A stretch of 32,215 nt of DNA from Deltaproteobacteria bacterium (GTDB taxonomy: Bacteria; Desulfobacterota; Syntrophia; Syntrophales; Smithellaceae). The stretch's first letter is position 1; every line of letters starts with the position of its first letter. Below are positions 16,335 through 24,887 of the stretch, piece after piece. The stretch lies in the NCBI GenBank assembly GCA_025361065.1, contig JANYAY010000160.1:1-32215 (forward strand), in the 5' to 3' direction. The position numbers and the translations under genes were made by a program. The notes below the pieces were generated by a model. The model had not been told where the DNA came from, searched no databases, and worked only from the letters and a program-made list of their open reading frames with translations.

Positions 16335-17195
16335 CTATTTATTATACTGGTAAAAACCATTTCCCGTCTTTTTCCCGTGCCTGCCCGCCGTGACCATTTT
16401 ACGGAGCAGTGGACGCGGCCGATACCGATCTCCGTACTCCTGGAAAAGAACTTCGTGCACCTTCAGGTTCAGATCCAGCCCCGTAATGTCGAGAAGTTCG
16501 AAGGGACCTACCGGGTGCCCCAGGCCCAACTTGCAGGCGGCATCGATATCTTCCGCAGTGGCCACGCCTTCCTCCAGAAGCCGGATGGCCTCGATAAAAA
16601 AAATGTTCAGCAGCCGGTTGACGGCAAAACCCGCCACATCCTTGATTTCCACCGGTGTTTTGCCGAGGGTCAAGACCGCCTCCTTTGCCGTCTCCACGGC
16701 ATCTCTTCCGCAAAGGAAACCGGGAATCACCTCCACCAGTTTCATGACAAAAGCCGGTGAAAAGAAGTGCATCCCCAGAAAACGCTCCATCCGCTTCGGA
16801 CTTACGGTGGCAGCAAGTCTTGTAATGGGAATGCTCGATGTGTTGCTCGCTATCACGCAACTCTCCCGGCAAACCGCATCCAGCGTCGCGAAAATTTTGC
16901 TCTTGATTCCCCAATCCTCGCTGGCCGCTTCTATAACCAGATCCACGCCGGCCATATCCTCTAGCCGGTCGGTCGCTACTATGCGATTCAGGATGGATTC
17001 CCTGGCGGCTGCGTCCGTTCGACCTTTCTTGATGCTCTTGTCGAGCACCTGACCCTGCCGTTTTTTGCCGGTTTGCGCAAGCTCCGGCGTCGCGTCGCTC
17101 ATCACCACCTCGTAACCGGCAGCGGCAAAACAAAGAGCAATTTCCGCGCCCATCATTCCTGCTCCCACTACTCCAACTTTTTTCAGATCTGTCAT
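16335..17195 (-). CDS. 3-hydroxyacyl-CoA dehydrogenase (3-hydroxybutyryl-CoA dehydrogenase type)
   Basis: A 286-residue protein, the usual length for stand-alone 3-hydroxybutyryl-CoA dehydrogenases. The NAD motif GAGMMG is at residues 11-16. Catalytic His143 is in GMHFFSP and Glu93 in AASED. The C-terminal domain ends with [14 protein letters not shown], typical of the family. It oxidises 3-hydroxyacyl-CoA to 3-oxoacyl-CoA with NAD+. It is the last gene in the minus-strand mutase/MeaB operon, 78 bases after meaB. This suggests that the mutase yields a 3-hydroxyacyl-CoA or that both serve one acid-degradation route (inference). Confidence 0.93.
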   Translation of the reverse strand: MTDLKKVGVVGAGMMGAEIALCFAAAGYEVVMSDATPELAQTGKKRQGQVLDKSIKKGRTDAAARESILNRIVATDRLEDMAGVDLVIEAASEDWGIKSKIFATLDAVCRESCVIASNTSSIPITRLAATVSPKRMERFLGMHFFSPAFVMKLVEVIPGFLCGRDAVETAKEAVLTLGKTPVEIKDVAGFAVNRLLNIFFIEAIRLLEEGVATAEDIDAACKLGLGHPVGPFELLDITGLDLNLKVHEVLFQEYGDRYRPRPLLRKMVTAGRHGKKTGNGFYQYNK

Positions 17196-17273
17196 TTTCG
17201 TTCCCTTTTTTCTGACCTGTTTTAAGCACAGGTTTTCTTTTAGTGATGTGGTCTCTGGTTTTATCCTCTCACT

Positions 17274-18260
17274 TTATATGCTGTTTTTTTCATCATCCTC
17301 CAAGCAGCCTTTCTGAATGCGCCTGATTATCAGTTCTGCAGCCTCGATCGGAGTCATTGATAAGGTCAGAACCTTCCCGGCCATTTCATCCAGATGGGGC
17401 TCGGCATCGCCTGCCAGCCGCGTCAAAACCGACGACCGGATTTCTTCGACAATCCTTTTACGATGCCTCTCTTGGCCCTGCAGCGCCTTCCGCTGCCTGA
17501 CCTCAGCGATTGCTTCCATGACGTCGTCAATTCCTTCATTCTGGTCCGCAATCGTGTTTAAAACCGGAGGTCTTTCCTTTTCCGCTTTCATGTAAAGAAT
17601 ATTCTGAACCTGTTTTTTCAGCAGGTCAGCCCCGGGGCGGTCCGACTTATTGATGACGAACAGATCGGCGATTTCCATGATACCGGCTTTGGCCATCTGG
17701 ATGGTATCTCCGTAACCGGGAACAAGAAGGACGGTTGTTACATCGACATACCTGGCGACATCAATCTCATCTTGACCCACACCCAGGGTTTCGACAATAA
17801 TGACGTCGAAGCCGAATGCCTTATATAGGTACAGGGCATACTTAGTCGCTTCCGAGAGCCCGCCCAGCGCCTTGCGGCTGGCAAGACTCCGGATATATAC
17901 CCCGTTGTCGGGATTATGCTCCTGCATGCGAATCCGGTCTCCCAGAACGGCTCCGCCGGAAAAGGGAGATGTGGGGTCAACAGCCATAACACCGACGGTT
18001 TTCCCCGAACGGCGGTAATGCCGGATCACCGCATTCACCAATGTGCTTTTCCCGACCCCCGGTGCTCCGGTAAAACCTAGAGTAAAACAAGCCTCGGAGG
18101 CCCTTTGGAAAGCGTCGTTCAGCAGGGCGTCCCTGCCCTCTTCATAATTTTCCACAATGGAAATAGCCCTTGTCAGCCCGCGAATATTTCTCGCTTTCAT
18201 CAAACTGATGGCTTCGTCCACACGGGGTATTCCGGTTAAGTTGTGCAAAAATACCTCCAT
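17274..18260 (-). CDS. meaB: MeaB/ArgK-type G-protein chaperone of B12-dependent mutase
   Basis: A 328-residue P-loop GTPase of the MeaB family, which guards cobalamin loading and protects acyl-CoA mutases from inactivation. Walker A is GAPGVGKS at 65-72, then VDPTSPFSGGAVLGDR. The switch-like VETLGVGQDE is at about 156-165, and the base-specificity motif NKSD at 204-207. Length matches the family. Start: ATG at 18260 has GAGGA almost touching it, so the in-frame TTG at codon 5, preceded by GGAGG, is a possible true start. It sits directly downstream of the two mutase subunits, as expected for its partner. Confidence 0.95.
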   Translation of the reverse strand: MEVFLHNLTGIPRVDEAISLMKARNIRGLTRAISIVENYEEGRDALLNDAFQRASEACFTLGFTGAPGVGKSTLVNAVIRHYRRSGKTVGVMAVDPTSPFSGGAVLGDRIRMQEHNPDNGVYIRSLASRKALGGLSEATKYALYLYKAFGFDVIIVETLGVGQDEIDVARYVDVTTVLLVPGYGDTIQMAKAGIMEIADLFVINKSDRPGADLLKKQVQNILYMKAEKERPPVLNTIADQNEGIDDVMEAIAEVRQRKALQGQERHRKRIVEEIRSSVLTRLAGDAEPHLDEMAGKVLTLSMTPIEAAELIIRRIQKGCLEDDEKNSI

Positions 18261-18337
18261 TCCTCACTTCTCGGACCGTTAAACCAGACAAAGACTCTCG
18301 CCGGTGATCCTTTTTTCATCTTCTCCCTATGCGATTT

Positions 18338-18736
18338 TCAGCAGGCCACGTTCCGGATATGGGTGAGAATTACATCCATCGGTGTTCCCGGTCCGTAATT
18401 TCCGGTCACACCCATCCTTTCGAGAACCTTGACATCCTCTTGTGTCAGAAGCCCCCCGGCGATAATCGGCATATCCGTTACGCCCAGTTTCTTTAATTCG
18501 GCCAGCACTGCTTCCGCGATAATCGGAAGACTGCCTGTGTGGTCGCTCAAAGCAATCACGTCAACGTCTTCGGATACAGCCGCATTGGCGACGCCTTTCG
18601 GCGTTTGATACCGTCCCGTATAAATTGCTTCCATCCCTTCGTCGCGGAATGTCGTAAGCAGGGTTAAGGCGCCTCTTTCATGGATGTCGCAACCTACCTT
18701 GGCAATCAATACCCTGATCTTTTTCTCCTTCGGCAT
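18338..18736 (-). CDS. Acyl-CoA mutase small subunit, B12-binding
   Basis: A 132-residue Rossmann-type cobalamin-binding protein, like the separate small subunits of isobutyryl-CoA and 2-hydroxyisobutyryl-CoA mutases (about 136). The base-off/His-on motif DxHxxG is intact: D17-I-H19-E-R-G22, with His19 as lower axial ligand. The next motif, S-x-L in methylmalonyl-CoA mutase, reads S64-D-H66 here; the late GG motif is kept in IIAGGLL. I chose ATG at 18736 because AAGGAG lies 8 bases upstream; a GTG at 18745 that overlaps the large-subunit stop (GTGA) is the longer alternative. Partner of the 563-residue subunit immediately upstream. Confidence 0.93.
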   Translation of the reverse strand: MPKEKKIRVLIAKVGCDIHERGALTLLTTFRDEGMEAIYTGRYQTPKGVANAAVSEDVDVIALSDHTGSLPIIAEAVLAELKKLGVTDMPIIAGGLLTQEDVKVLERMGVTGNYGPGTPMDVILTHIRNVAC

Positions 18737-18741
18737 GTTTT

Positions 18742-20433
18742 TCACTCCTTCACGATTTCCCGGACAAATTCCGGTGTTTCGATTTCTTTGAGGGGATCAT
18801 AGTTGTAACCTGCTCCCATACGGATAACGCCGACGCACTCGCCGATTGTCATGCCTGCTTTGGCCGCTTCGATGACCGGGCGCTGCGTGTTCCGATTCTC
18901 CTTTGTCGCCCGGTAGACTTCTTTCATCAGCGGCGCCAACCGTTTCTTGTCGCGTCCGGCCTTGAATGCCTTGACTTCTGCCACCATTGCCTCGCGCGCG
19001 GCGAGGGAAGGCGATTTGTAGGCTATATCGCGGATGGCCTTGTTAATCGGACCTTCCTCACCTTCCTCCCGGAAGGAATTGACGCCGACAATCAGTCGCT
19101 TGTTCTCGGCCTTTTCGCGCTGCACCTTCAATCGTCCGGCTTCCATCACTTCATTGAGCCATCCGGTTTCCAGGCAGGCGAAAATCCCCCCCCGGGATTC
19201 GATTTCCTGGAGGTAGGAATTGACTTCTTGTTCCATGCGGCTCGTGAGCCATTCCACGTAATAGGATCCTCCCAGGGGATCGGCAACCAGCGGAACATTG
19301 GCTTCATGAGTGATGATGTGCTGGGTATCCAGATTGAAGATCCGGGCTTCCAGTGAAGGCAGTCCTATCGCCTCGTCGATACTGGATGCATCCAGAGAAT
19401 TGACACCGCCCAGAACACAGCTTAATATCTGCAGCGTCACACGGGCGGCATTATTCAACGGTTTCTGGCTGGTTAGAGAAAGTCCCGATGTGCGGATCCC
19501 GATTTTCAGCTGCATCGCCCGCTTGGTCTTCGCGCCGAATTTTTCCCTGGCAATCTTGGCCCACATTTTCCTGGCCAGACGAAACTTGACAATCGTTTCG
19601 AAGAAATCCGATTCAGCGTCGAGGGCGAACACCATGGCGCCAAAATCGTCTATCGCGATGCCGCGCGCCGCCAGATCAGTCATAACCTGCGTGGCAACCG
19701 CCAGACAACCGCCCAATTCTTTGATCGCATCCATGCCGCCCTGGCAGGGATCAACCCCGTTCGGCGCAATCGGACGCCAGTTCGGCGTGTTGCGGATGGA
19801 GTACTCGATGTGATCCAGGCAGATGCGCCGGTCCAGTTTTGTCGGGAAATCAGGACAACCATAGACGAGCTTCGTCCGGATAGGATCGTTGATGCTGTTT
19901 CCCCGTAATGTCTGGAGATCGATTCCTTTATTTTCCATCACGGCGACGAGCAACCCGTAGAAATAGAGGAAGCTCGACATCCCGGCATGGGCAAACTCAA
20001 AAATCGCCTCCCCCAGCGGAAGCCCTTCGAGCATTTTCTCGTAAACAGGAATGGCGTAAGTGGCAACACCGCCGCACATCATGCTGTTCCAGGCGGAGGG
20101 ATGATCGGGGTCAATTCCCGCCTGGGTCGGCAGATCGCAGAGAAGGCGCAAATCGGTCAGTCCGTTGGCAATATAATTGCGGAAGGCCTGATTGGTCTCT
20201 TCAGCCGTTGCGTAACTGACGATAAATGACTTCAACCAGAGACGATCCCGGTACATCTCGGGATAAAGGCCCCTCGTAAAGGGAAATGCCCCGGGATCAC
20301 CGATATCCTTTTCATAGGAAAGATGATTTATGTCTTCGGCATTATAAAAAGGTTTTAATTCCAAACCGCTTTGTGTTGCCGTCCTCACCATGTGGCCGGC
20401 CTTGCGATCTACTTTTGCTTCAATGTTTGCCAT
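18742..20433 (-). CDS. B12-dependent acyl-CoA mutase large subunit, non-canonical active site
   Basis: A 563-residue TIM-barrel subunit of the methylmalonyl-CoA mutase family, the size of IcmA/HcmA rather than of full mutases (about 700+). Family blocks are clear: FPFTRGLYPEMY, CDLPTQAG, RTSGLSLTSQKPLNN, DPLGGSYYVE. Aligned from memory to P. shermanii MCM, key residues differ. Tyr89 becomes Ile71 (as in 2-hydroxyisobutyryl-CoA mutase), Ala116 becomes Leu98, and carboxylate-binding Arg207 becomes Tyr191. The Tyr243-His244 pair becomes Val227-Asp228. Arg82 (Arg64 here) is kept. It therefore should not use methylmalonyl-CoA. Ribosome site AGGAGG precedes the ATG. First gene of an operon with small subunit, MeaB and a hydroxyacyl-CoA dehydrogenase. 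Confidence 0.93.
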   Translation of the reverse strand: MANIEAKVDRKAGHMVRTATQSGLELKPFYNAEDINHLSYEKDIGDPGAFPFTRGLYPEMYRDRLWLKSFIVSYATAEETNQAFRNYIANGLTDLRLLCDLPTQAGIDPDHPSAWNSMMCGGVATYAIPVYEKMLEGLPLGEAIFEFAHAGMSSFLYFYGLLVAVMENKGIDLQTLRGNSINDPIRTKLVYGCPDFPTKLDRRICLDHIEYSIRNTPNWRPIAPNGVDPCQGGMDAIKELGGCLAVATQVMTDLAARGIAIDDFGAMVFALDAESDFFETIVKFRLARKMWAKIAREKFGAKTKRAMQLKIGIRTSGLSLTSQKPLNNAARVTLQILSCVLGGVNSLDASSIDEAIGLPSLEARIFNLDTQHIITHEANVPLVADPLGGSYYVEWLTSRMEQEVNSYLQEIESRGGIFACLETGWLNEVMEAGRLKVQREKAENKRLIVGVNSFREEGEEGPINKAIRDIAYKSPSLAAREAMVAEVKAFKAGRDKKRLAPLMKEVYRATKENRNTQRPVIEAAKAGMTIGECVGVIRMGAGYNYDPLKEIETPEFVREIVKE

Positions 20434-20462
20434 TATTTTCCTCCTGTTTAAATCATCCGCCT

Positions 20463-20508
20463 CGCAGCAGGCTGCGGAGAATTAACGCTCGTCCCGTGTG
20501 AGCGGGAC
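20463..20508 (-). other. Two hairpins in the mutase operon leader
   Basis: Inverted repeats CGCAGC-AG-GCTGCG (20463-20476) and GTCCCG-TGTGAG-CGGGAC (20491-20508) lie between the candidate sigma-54 promoter and the mutase start. No U tract follows. I do not see the cobalamin riboswitch consensus. Confidence 0.45.
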
Positions 20509-20599
20509 TAAATCCATATGATGCCCTATAATGAAGACCAGGCCGCACCTTTACTGTAACCGCAGGGTAATTACATCAATTATTCAATAATTATTCAAT

Positions 20600-20615
20600 T
20601 GCAAATAGCGTTCCA
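20600..20615 (-). promoter_or_regulatory. Sigma-54 (-24/-12) promoter of the mutase operon
   Basis: Minus-strand TGGAACGCTATTTGCA against the consensus TGGCACG-N4-TTGCA: one mismatch and exact GG-N10-GC spacing. GG is at 20614-20613 and GC at 20602-20601; transcription would start near 20590, giving a leader of about 155 bases. A decayed sigma-54 activator gene lies directly upstream on the other strand. Confidence 0.65.
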
Positions 20616-20697
20616 ATAAGGTGAGTAGATAAATATCATGCTTTTTCCCCTTTCAGCAACGATATTTCGTGGTCTGCATTGACATCCCCTTCCGGTA

Positions 20698-21417
20698 ATG
20701 CTTAGCCGCACGGAAGAGGCCTTAAAATATTTTCAGGATTCCTTCAAGGAAGCAAGAAAGAAAAGAAATGAATACAGCCTCATGCTTGGTTCTGTTTGCC
20801 TGGCTTACATCTATTACCTGGAAAAAACAAAAAGCGATCAGTCTATTTTCTCAGAAGCCACGACCCCGAAAAAAGTCTTCTGGAAAATATTATAAATTTA
20901 GGCAAGGAGATCGTGACCATCACTGAAAGCAGCGACCTCTTTCAGCATATTATCGCCACGGTCAATCGCGTCACCGGAGCGGAAAGGGGTGCACTTTTTG
21001 TGTACGATAAGGATACCGACCCGCCGCAGTTTCGCTTGAAGGCTTCGAAAAATATTACACCGGAAGAGATTGAACATCCGGACTTTTGTTCGTCAATGGA
21101 CATGATTAGCACGGTGGCTTCCGCGGGCCTCGGCCTGATCCGCGGCCCCAATTCGGGTTCAGCGGAAAATAATTCGGTGAAAATATATTCCCGAATTGGA
21201 GGGCCTGTCATCGGCTCCCCAGTCTCTGTCTCCGATTTCCGGCTCAACCCTTAGGGATAATGAACGAAACCATATTCTGCGGACACTTCAGAAGACGGGA
21301 TGGAAAATTCACGGTTCCGGCGGCGCGGCGGAAATGCTGGACATCCATCCCTCCACACTGGACTCCAGAATGAAAAAACTGAAAATCATGCGGCCTCAAA
21401 AAACGCCCCGGAGTTGA
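20698..21417 (+). pseudogene. Remnant of sigma-54-dependent activator (TPR-GAF-[AAA+ lost]-Fis HTH)
   Basis: Three pieces in two frames. A TPR-like piece is at 20698-20895 (EEALKYFQDSFKEARKKRNE). A GAF piece in another frame covers about 20870-21254 (AERGALFVYDKDTD, LKASKNITPEEIEHPDF). A Fis-type helix-turn-helix is at about 21250-21417 (NERNHILRTLQKTGWKIHG, then GGAAEMLDIHPSTLDSRMKK). This is the order of a well-known class of sigma-54 enhancer-binding proteins, but the roughly 230-residue AAA+ ATPase that should lie between GAF and Fis is absent, with a frameshift on the N-terminal side. It therefore cannot activate sigma-54. Divergent from the mutase operon, which has a sigma-54 promoter. 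A full-length copy may exist elsewhere. Confidence 0.85.
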
Positions 21418-21833
21418 TTTGTAAACAGCAGCAGTTCTCGTGTCATAATAATATATGGTGCATTCTGCTTGCCAGTGCACCAGTATAGATAAACGGAGGA
21501 CATGATGGGATTTTCCGGTAGTATGTGAAGCACGACCAACACGCACAACAGAAAGAATCCCCTCATACCCTGCAGCCATCTTACACAAAAAGACCGATAT
21601 GTCATCAGCCATTTAAGTCTTGCCGGTTATTCGCAAAGAGAAACCGGACCTGAGAAAAGTCCGGTCATAAAACCGATTCGGAAGAAACCATTGCCTAACC
21701 TGTTGTTGTTGCGTTAAAAAATAACGCTTATCGCTCTTGATTTTTGCGTTCAATGGTGCTACCTACTTGTGCGAGGATTGGTTCGCTCCACCGGCAACAG
21801 CAACGCGAAAAATCCGGACATGGGGTAACGATC
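21418..21833. other. Intergenic region with hairpins, no gene
   Basis: No coding sequence recognised. It holds ACCGGAC-(9)-GTCCGGT at 21643-21665, an overlapping alternative pairing of CCGGTT (about 21623) with AACCGG (21642-21647), and GCGTTA-AAAAA-TAACGC at 21711-21727. These could be terminator or operator elements for the SDR operon; no clear promoter boxes were found. Confidence 0.4.
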
Positions 21834-22664
21834 ATGAAGAGCTTTGAGCGCAAGATGATCTATATCACCGGTGGTTCGAGCGGGATCGGGCTGGCAATGG
21901 GCAGGGTTTTTGCGGCCCAGGGTGCACATCTGCTCCTCCTGGCAAGGGATGAGCAAAAGCTTAAGGATGCCGGCCGGACCGTGGAAAAATCACGGCGCAG
22001 CCACACCCAGAAGGTTGGCACAATGTCCCTGGATGTGGCCGACCCTGCGGCTGTGAAAAAAAAGATGAAAATTGCTCTGGACATATACGGAGCCCCCGAT
22101 ATCCTCATCAACAGCGCCGGCATCAACAAGTATGCCGATCATTTCGAGAACATAACCTATGATATGTTTGACGAGGTGATGAAGATCAACCTCTATGGCC
22201 CCCGCAATATGATACATACCTTGCTCCCCGTCATGAAAACCGGGAAAGGCCATGTGGTAATCCTCTCTTCGGCAGCCGGCCTCTTCGGGATGTTCGGCTA
22301 TACGGCCTACGGGACATCCAAGGCGGCACTGCTGGGGTTATCCGACAGCTTGCGCTACGAGCTGAAGCCGCTGGGGATGAAGCTGACAGTCATCTGTCCG
22401 CCGGAGGTAGATACCCCCATGAACATTGACGAAGCCAAGACGCTGCCTCAGGAAGGCAGAGCAGTGAAAAGCTTGGGCGGGTTCCTGACTCCCGAATTCG
22501 CCGCAAAGGTCATCATAAAGGCCATTGCCAGAGAACAATACCTGTATATACCCGGGGCATCAACCCGTTTCCTCTATCTACTGCATCGTTTATCCAACGG
22601 GTGGCTCACCCGGATGACGTCGGATGCGGTCATCAGGAGAGCACGAAAGAAGATGGGAAAATGA
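21834..22664 (+). CDS. Short-chain dehydrogenase/reductase (SDR)
   Basis: A 276-residue classical SDR. Cofactor motif TGGSSGIG at 12-19, NSAG at 93-96, catalytic Ser145/146, Tyr159 and Lys163 (YGTSK). The C-terminus (LHRLSNGWLTRMTSDAVIRR) is basic and hydrophobic, reminiscent of 3-ketodihydrosphingosine reductase-like SDRs that work on lipids at membranes. I chose ATG at 21834 because the nucleotide fold begins there; the frame is open to 21744, but the extra 30 residues look non-homologous. First gene of a plus-strand operon with DUF362, split transketolase and SCP2-like genes. Predicted reaction: NAD(P)H-linked reduction of a keto lipid or acyl intermediate (inference). Confidence 0.9.
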   Translation: MKSFERKMIYITGGSSGIGLAMGRVFAAQGAHLLLLARDEQKLKDAGRTVEKSRRSHTQKVGTMSLDVADPAAVKKKMKIALDIYGAPDILINSAGINKYADHFENITYDMFDEVMKINLYGPRNMIHTLLPVMKTGKGHVVILSSAAGLFGMFGYTAYGTSKAALLGLSDSLRYELKPLGMKLTVICPPEVDTPMNIDEAKTLPQEGRAVKSLGGFLTPEFAAKVIIKAIAREQYLYIPGASTRFLYLLHRLSNGWLTRMTSDAVIRRARKKMGK

Positions 22665-22713
22665 TTTTGCCGAATGTCCAGGTTGTGATGGAGACATTAC
22701 TAAAGGAGAGACT

Positions 22714-24003
22714 ATGTCCAAGGATCGGTGGGTTTTACTGCGCAAGGTTGAGTCGTACAATCCCTCATTGATGAAAGCGGTCGTGCAGGAGGCTTTCGAT
22801 CTGCTCGGCCGTAAACCGCGGGGTAAGGTACTGATCAAGCCCAATGTCGTCTTTGCCAACAAGCACTATTCACAGCATGCCTTTACCAATCCGGAGCTGG
22901 TAGGTACAGTGGTGGATCAGGTCCGGTCCTATCCGGGAGTCGCAGATCTCTCCATCGGTGAATCAGGCGGTTTTGCCATCCCCACACGTCTGAACTTCAA
23001 GGAGGCCGGTTATTATGAAATGGGCGCCCGCCACCGCGTCCCCATAACTGATTTCAATGAAGACACATACGTAAAGGTGGCCCTGAAGAAGGCCGCCTGC
23101 CATAAGACGCTTCTCTGCCCAAGGCTGATCCATGAAGCGGATTTCAAGATCTGGATGCCCAAGCTCAAGTACCATATCTGCTGCGAGATCACCAATGCTC
23201 TCAAGCTCAATATAGGCAGCCTCCTCCACAAAGAGCGCATGCTTTATCACGACGACCGCCTGAACGAAAAGATAGTGGACATCCTGGAAATAGGCTATCC
23301 CGACCTCATCGTTACCGATGCCGTAACCATCGGCCATGGATTCGAATCCTGCGCCAAACCCTTCCACCTCGGGCTCATCATGATCAGTAATGATCCGATT
23401 GCCTCCGATGTCGTGGCGGCCCAGATCCTCGGGTATAAGCCCGAAGCGGTCAACCACCTGCGGATCGCCTCTGAAAGAGGTTACGGGTCCATCGACCCGG
23501 ATTCGGTCAATGTCCTGGGGGATATCAGCATCGCCGAGCTTGCCCGGCGAACCTCCGGAATAGTAAGCGAGTTTCAGGATATCCAGAAGCTCGATACAAA
23601 GATACGCTTCTATGAGGGAATCGGCCCGAACACGAATCAGATCTGTTATGGCGGGTGCATGGCGGCGGTAAAGGGCAGCCTGGGCACCATTGATGCCCGC
23701 CGTCCCGGTTCCATCAAAAAGGCCAAGCCCGGCGCCATGGTCACAGGCATCTATGAAGGGGATGTGGATGCGGACGGCGGGGTGTGCCTGCTCATCGGCG
23801 ACTGCACCGAAGTGAAGGGGACAATCAGGGCCAAACGCATCAAGCGGGTGAAAGGATGCCCCATCGGTGCCGTCAAGCTGACCAGCGTGCTGCCCTTTGT
23901 CTTCGGCATGCCGTCCCCCATGTTCGACCCCCGGGATGTCCCGCTCATCGCATTGAACACCATCGAGAAGATCGTGAACAAGGCCCGGCATGGGGCTTTT
24001 TAA
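22714..24003 (+). CDS. DUF362 domain protein
   Basis: A 429-residue DUF362-type protein: GKVLIKPNVVFANKHYSQHA near the N-terminus, SIGESGGFA, a LKYHICCEITNALKLNIGSL segment and the FHLGLIMISNDPIASDVVAA block are family hallmarks. Late cysteines (ICYGGCMAAVKG, then CLLIGDC and KGCPIG) are clustered and may bind a metal or Fe-S. The family's biochemistry is unknown. The start at 22714 has AAAGGAGAG upstream; 26 bases separate its stop from the transketolase start. Presence between an SDR and a transketolase suggests a redox or activation role in the same pathway (inference). Confidence 0.88.
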   Translation: MSKDRWVLLRKVESYNPSLMKAVVQEAFDLLGRKPRGKVLIKPNVVFANKHYSQHAFTNPELVGTVVDQVRSYPGVADLSIGESGGFAIPTRLNFKEAGYYEMGARHRVPITDFNEDTYVKVALKKAACHKTLLCPRLIHEADFKIWMPKLKYHICCEITNALKLNIGSLLHKERMLYHDDRLNEKIVDILEIGYPDLIVTDAVTIGHGFESCAKPFHLGLIMISNDPIASDVVAAQILGYKPEAVNHLRIASERGYGSIDPDSVNVLGDISIAELARRTSGIVSEFQDIQKLDTKIRFYEGIGPNTNQICYGGCMAAVKGSLGTIDARRPGSIKKAKPGAMVTGIYEGDVDADGGVCLLIGDCTEVKGTIRAKRIKRVKGCPIGAVKLTSVLPFVFGMPSPMFDPRDVPLIALNTIEKIVNKARHGAF

Positions 24004-24028
24004 AGATAATTATAGTAAGGAGGTTGGA

Positions 24029-24877
24029 ATGCCGCTTACACAAGAAGGAATAAAAGGACTCACAAAAAAGGCATGGGAGATCAGAAGGGCTATTATTGAA
24101 ACTACCTTTACCTGCGGCGGATCGCACCTCGGAGGATCGCTTTCCCAGACCGATGTGCTCGTTGCGCTCTATTACAAGTATCTCCGGATAGACGCGGCCA
24201 GGCCGCAATGGGAAGATCGCGATCGGTTCATCCTGAGCAAGGGGCACGGGGGCATAGGATGGGCGACTATACTGGGCGACAAGGGGTTCTTCGACAAGGC
24301 TCTCCTCAAGGACTTCAATAAGACGGGCAGTCCCTTTGGTATGCACCTGGACAGCCGCCGGGTCAAGGGATGTGATGCCTCCACCGGCTCTCTGGGCCAC
24401 GGACTGGCCATCGCTATCGGTCTTGCCGTCGGAGCCAGACTGCGAAAAAAAGATTATCGCACCTATTGCATGATGGGTGACGGCGAACTCTGCGAAGGAA
24501 CTGTCTGGGAGGCTTCAATCCTCGCCGGTCACCACAAGCTCGACAATCTCACTGCCTTTGTGGATCGGAACAGCCTCATGATCGACGGCCCCACCGAGCA
24601 GATTACCACCCTGGAACCCATTGATGAGAAGTTCAAGGCCTTCGGCTGGGAGACACTCGTGATAGACGGGCATGACTTTGCCGCTATCGGAGAGGCCATC
24701 GAGAAGGCCCAAACCATCAAGGGAAAGCCCACAATCATCATCTGCAAAACGATCAAGGGCAAAGGTGTAGACATTATGGAAGGCCAGGCGCAGTGGCATT
24801 ACGGCGGGTTGAATTCCGACTTGCGGGATCAGGCCCTGGCATGCATTGATAAACATTATCGGGAAATACCCGGCTAA
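24029..24877 (+). CDS. Transketolase, N-terminal subunit
   Basis: A 282-residue thiamine-diphosphate-binding half of a split transketolase. The ThDP motif runs from GDGELCEG at about 150 to VDRN at 178-181. Other family residues are seen: His33 (GGSHLGG), His73 (SKGHGG), and DASTGSLGHGL at 116-125. Ribosome site AAGGAGG is 7 bases before the ATG at 24029. Reaction: transfer of a two-carbon ketol unit between sugar-like donor and aldehyde acceptor, with the C-terminal subunit encoded next. Many bacteria use such split pairs for pathway-specific purposes; here the companions are lipid-type genes rather than pentose-phosphate genes. Confidence 0.95.
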   Translation: MPLTQEGIKGLTKKAWEIRRAIIETTFTCGGSHLGGSLSQTDVLVALYYKYLRIDAARPQWEDRDRFILSKGHGGIGWATILGDKGFFDKALLKDFNKTGSPFGMHLDSRRVKGCDASTGSLGHGLAIAIGLAVGARLRKKDYRTYCMMGDGELCEGTVWEASILAGHHKLDNLTAFVDRNSLMIDGPTEQITTLEPIDEKFKAFGWETLVIDGHDFAAIGEAIEKAQTIKGKPTIIICKTIKGKGVDIMEGQAQWHYGGLNSDLRDQALACIDKHYREIPG

Positions 24878-24887
24878 GGAGGCACGT

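Noticed and set aside
18742-20433. Calling the large subunit a methylmalonyl-CoA mutase
   Set aside because: Arg207, Tyr89 and His244 equivalents are all replaced, so the specific name would mislead; kept as acyl-CoA mutase of unknown substrate.
20434-20640. Cobalamin riboswitch upstream of the mutase operon
   Set aside because: No B12-box-like sequence or matching fold was seen; only two simple hairpins.
21744-21833. N-terminal extension of the SDR
   Set aside because: Extra 30 residues do not fit an SDR; the nucleotide fold starts just after the ATG at 21834.
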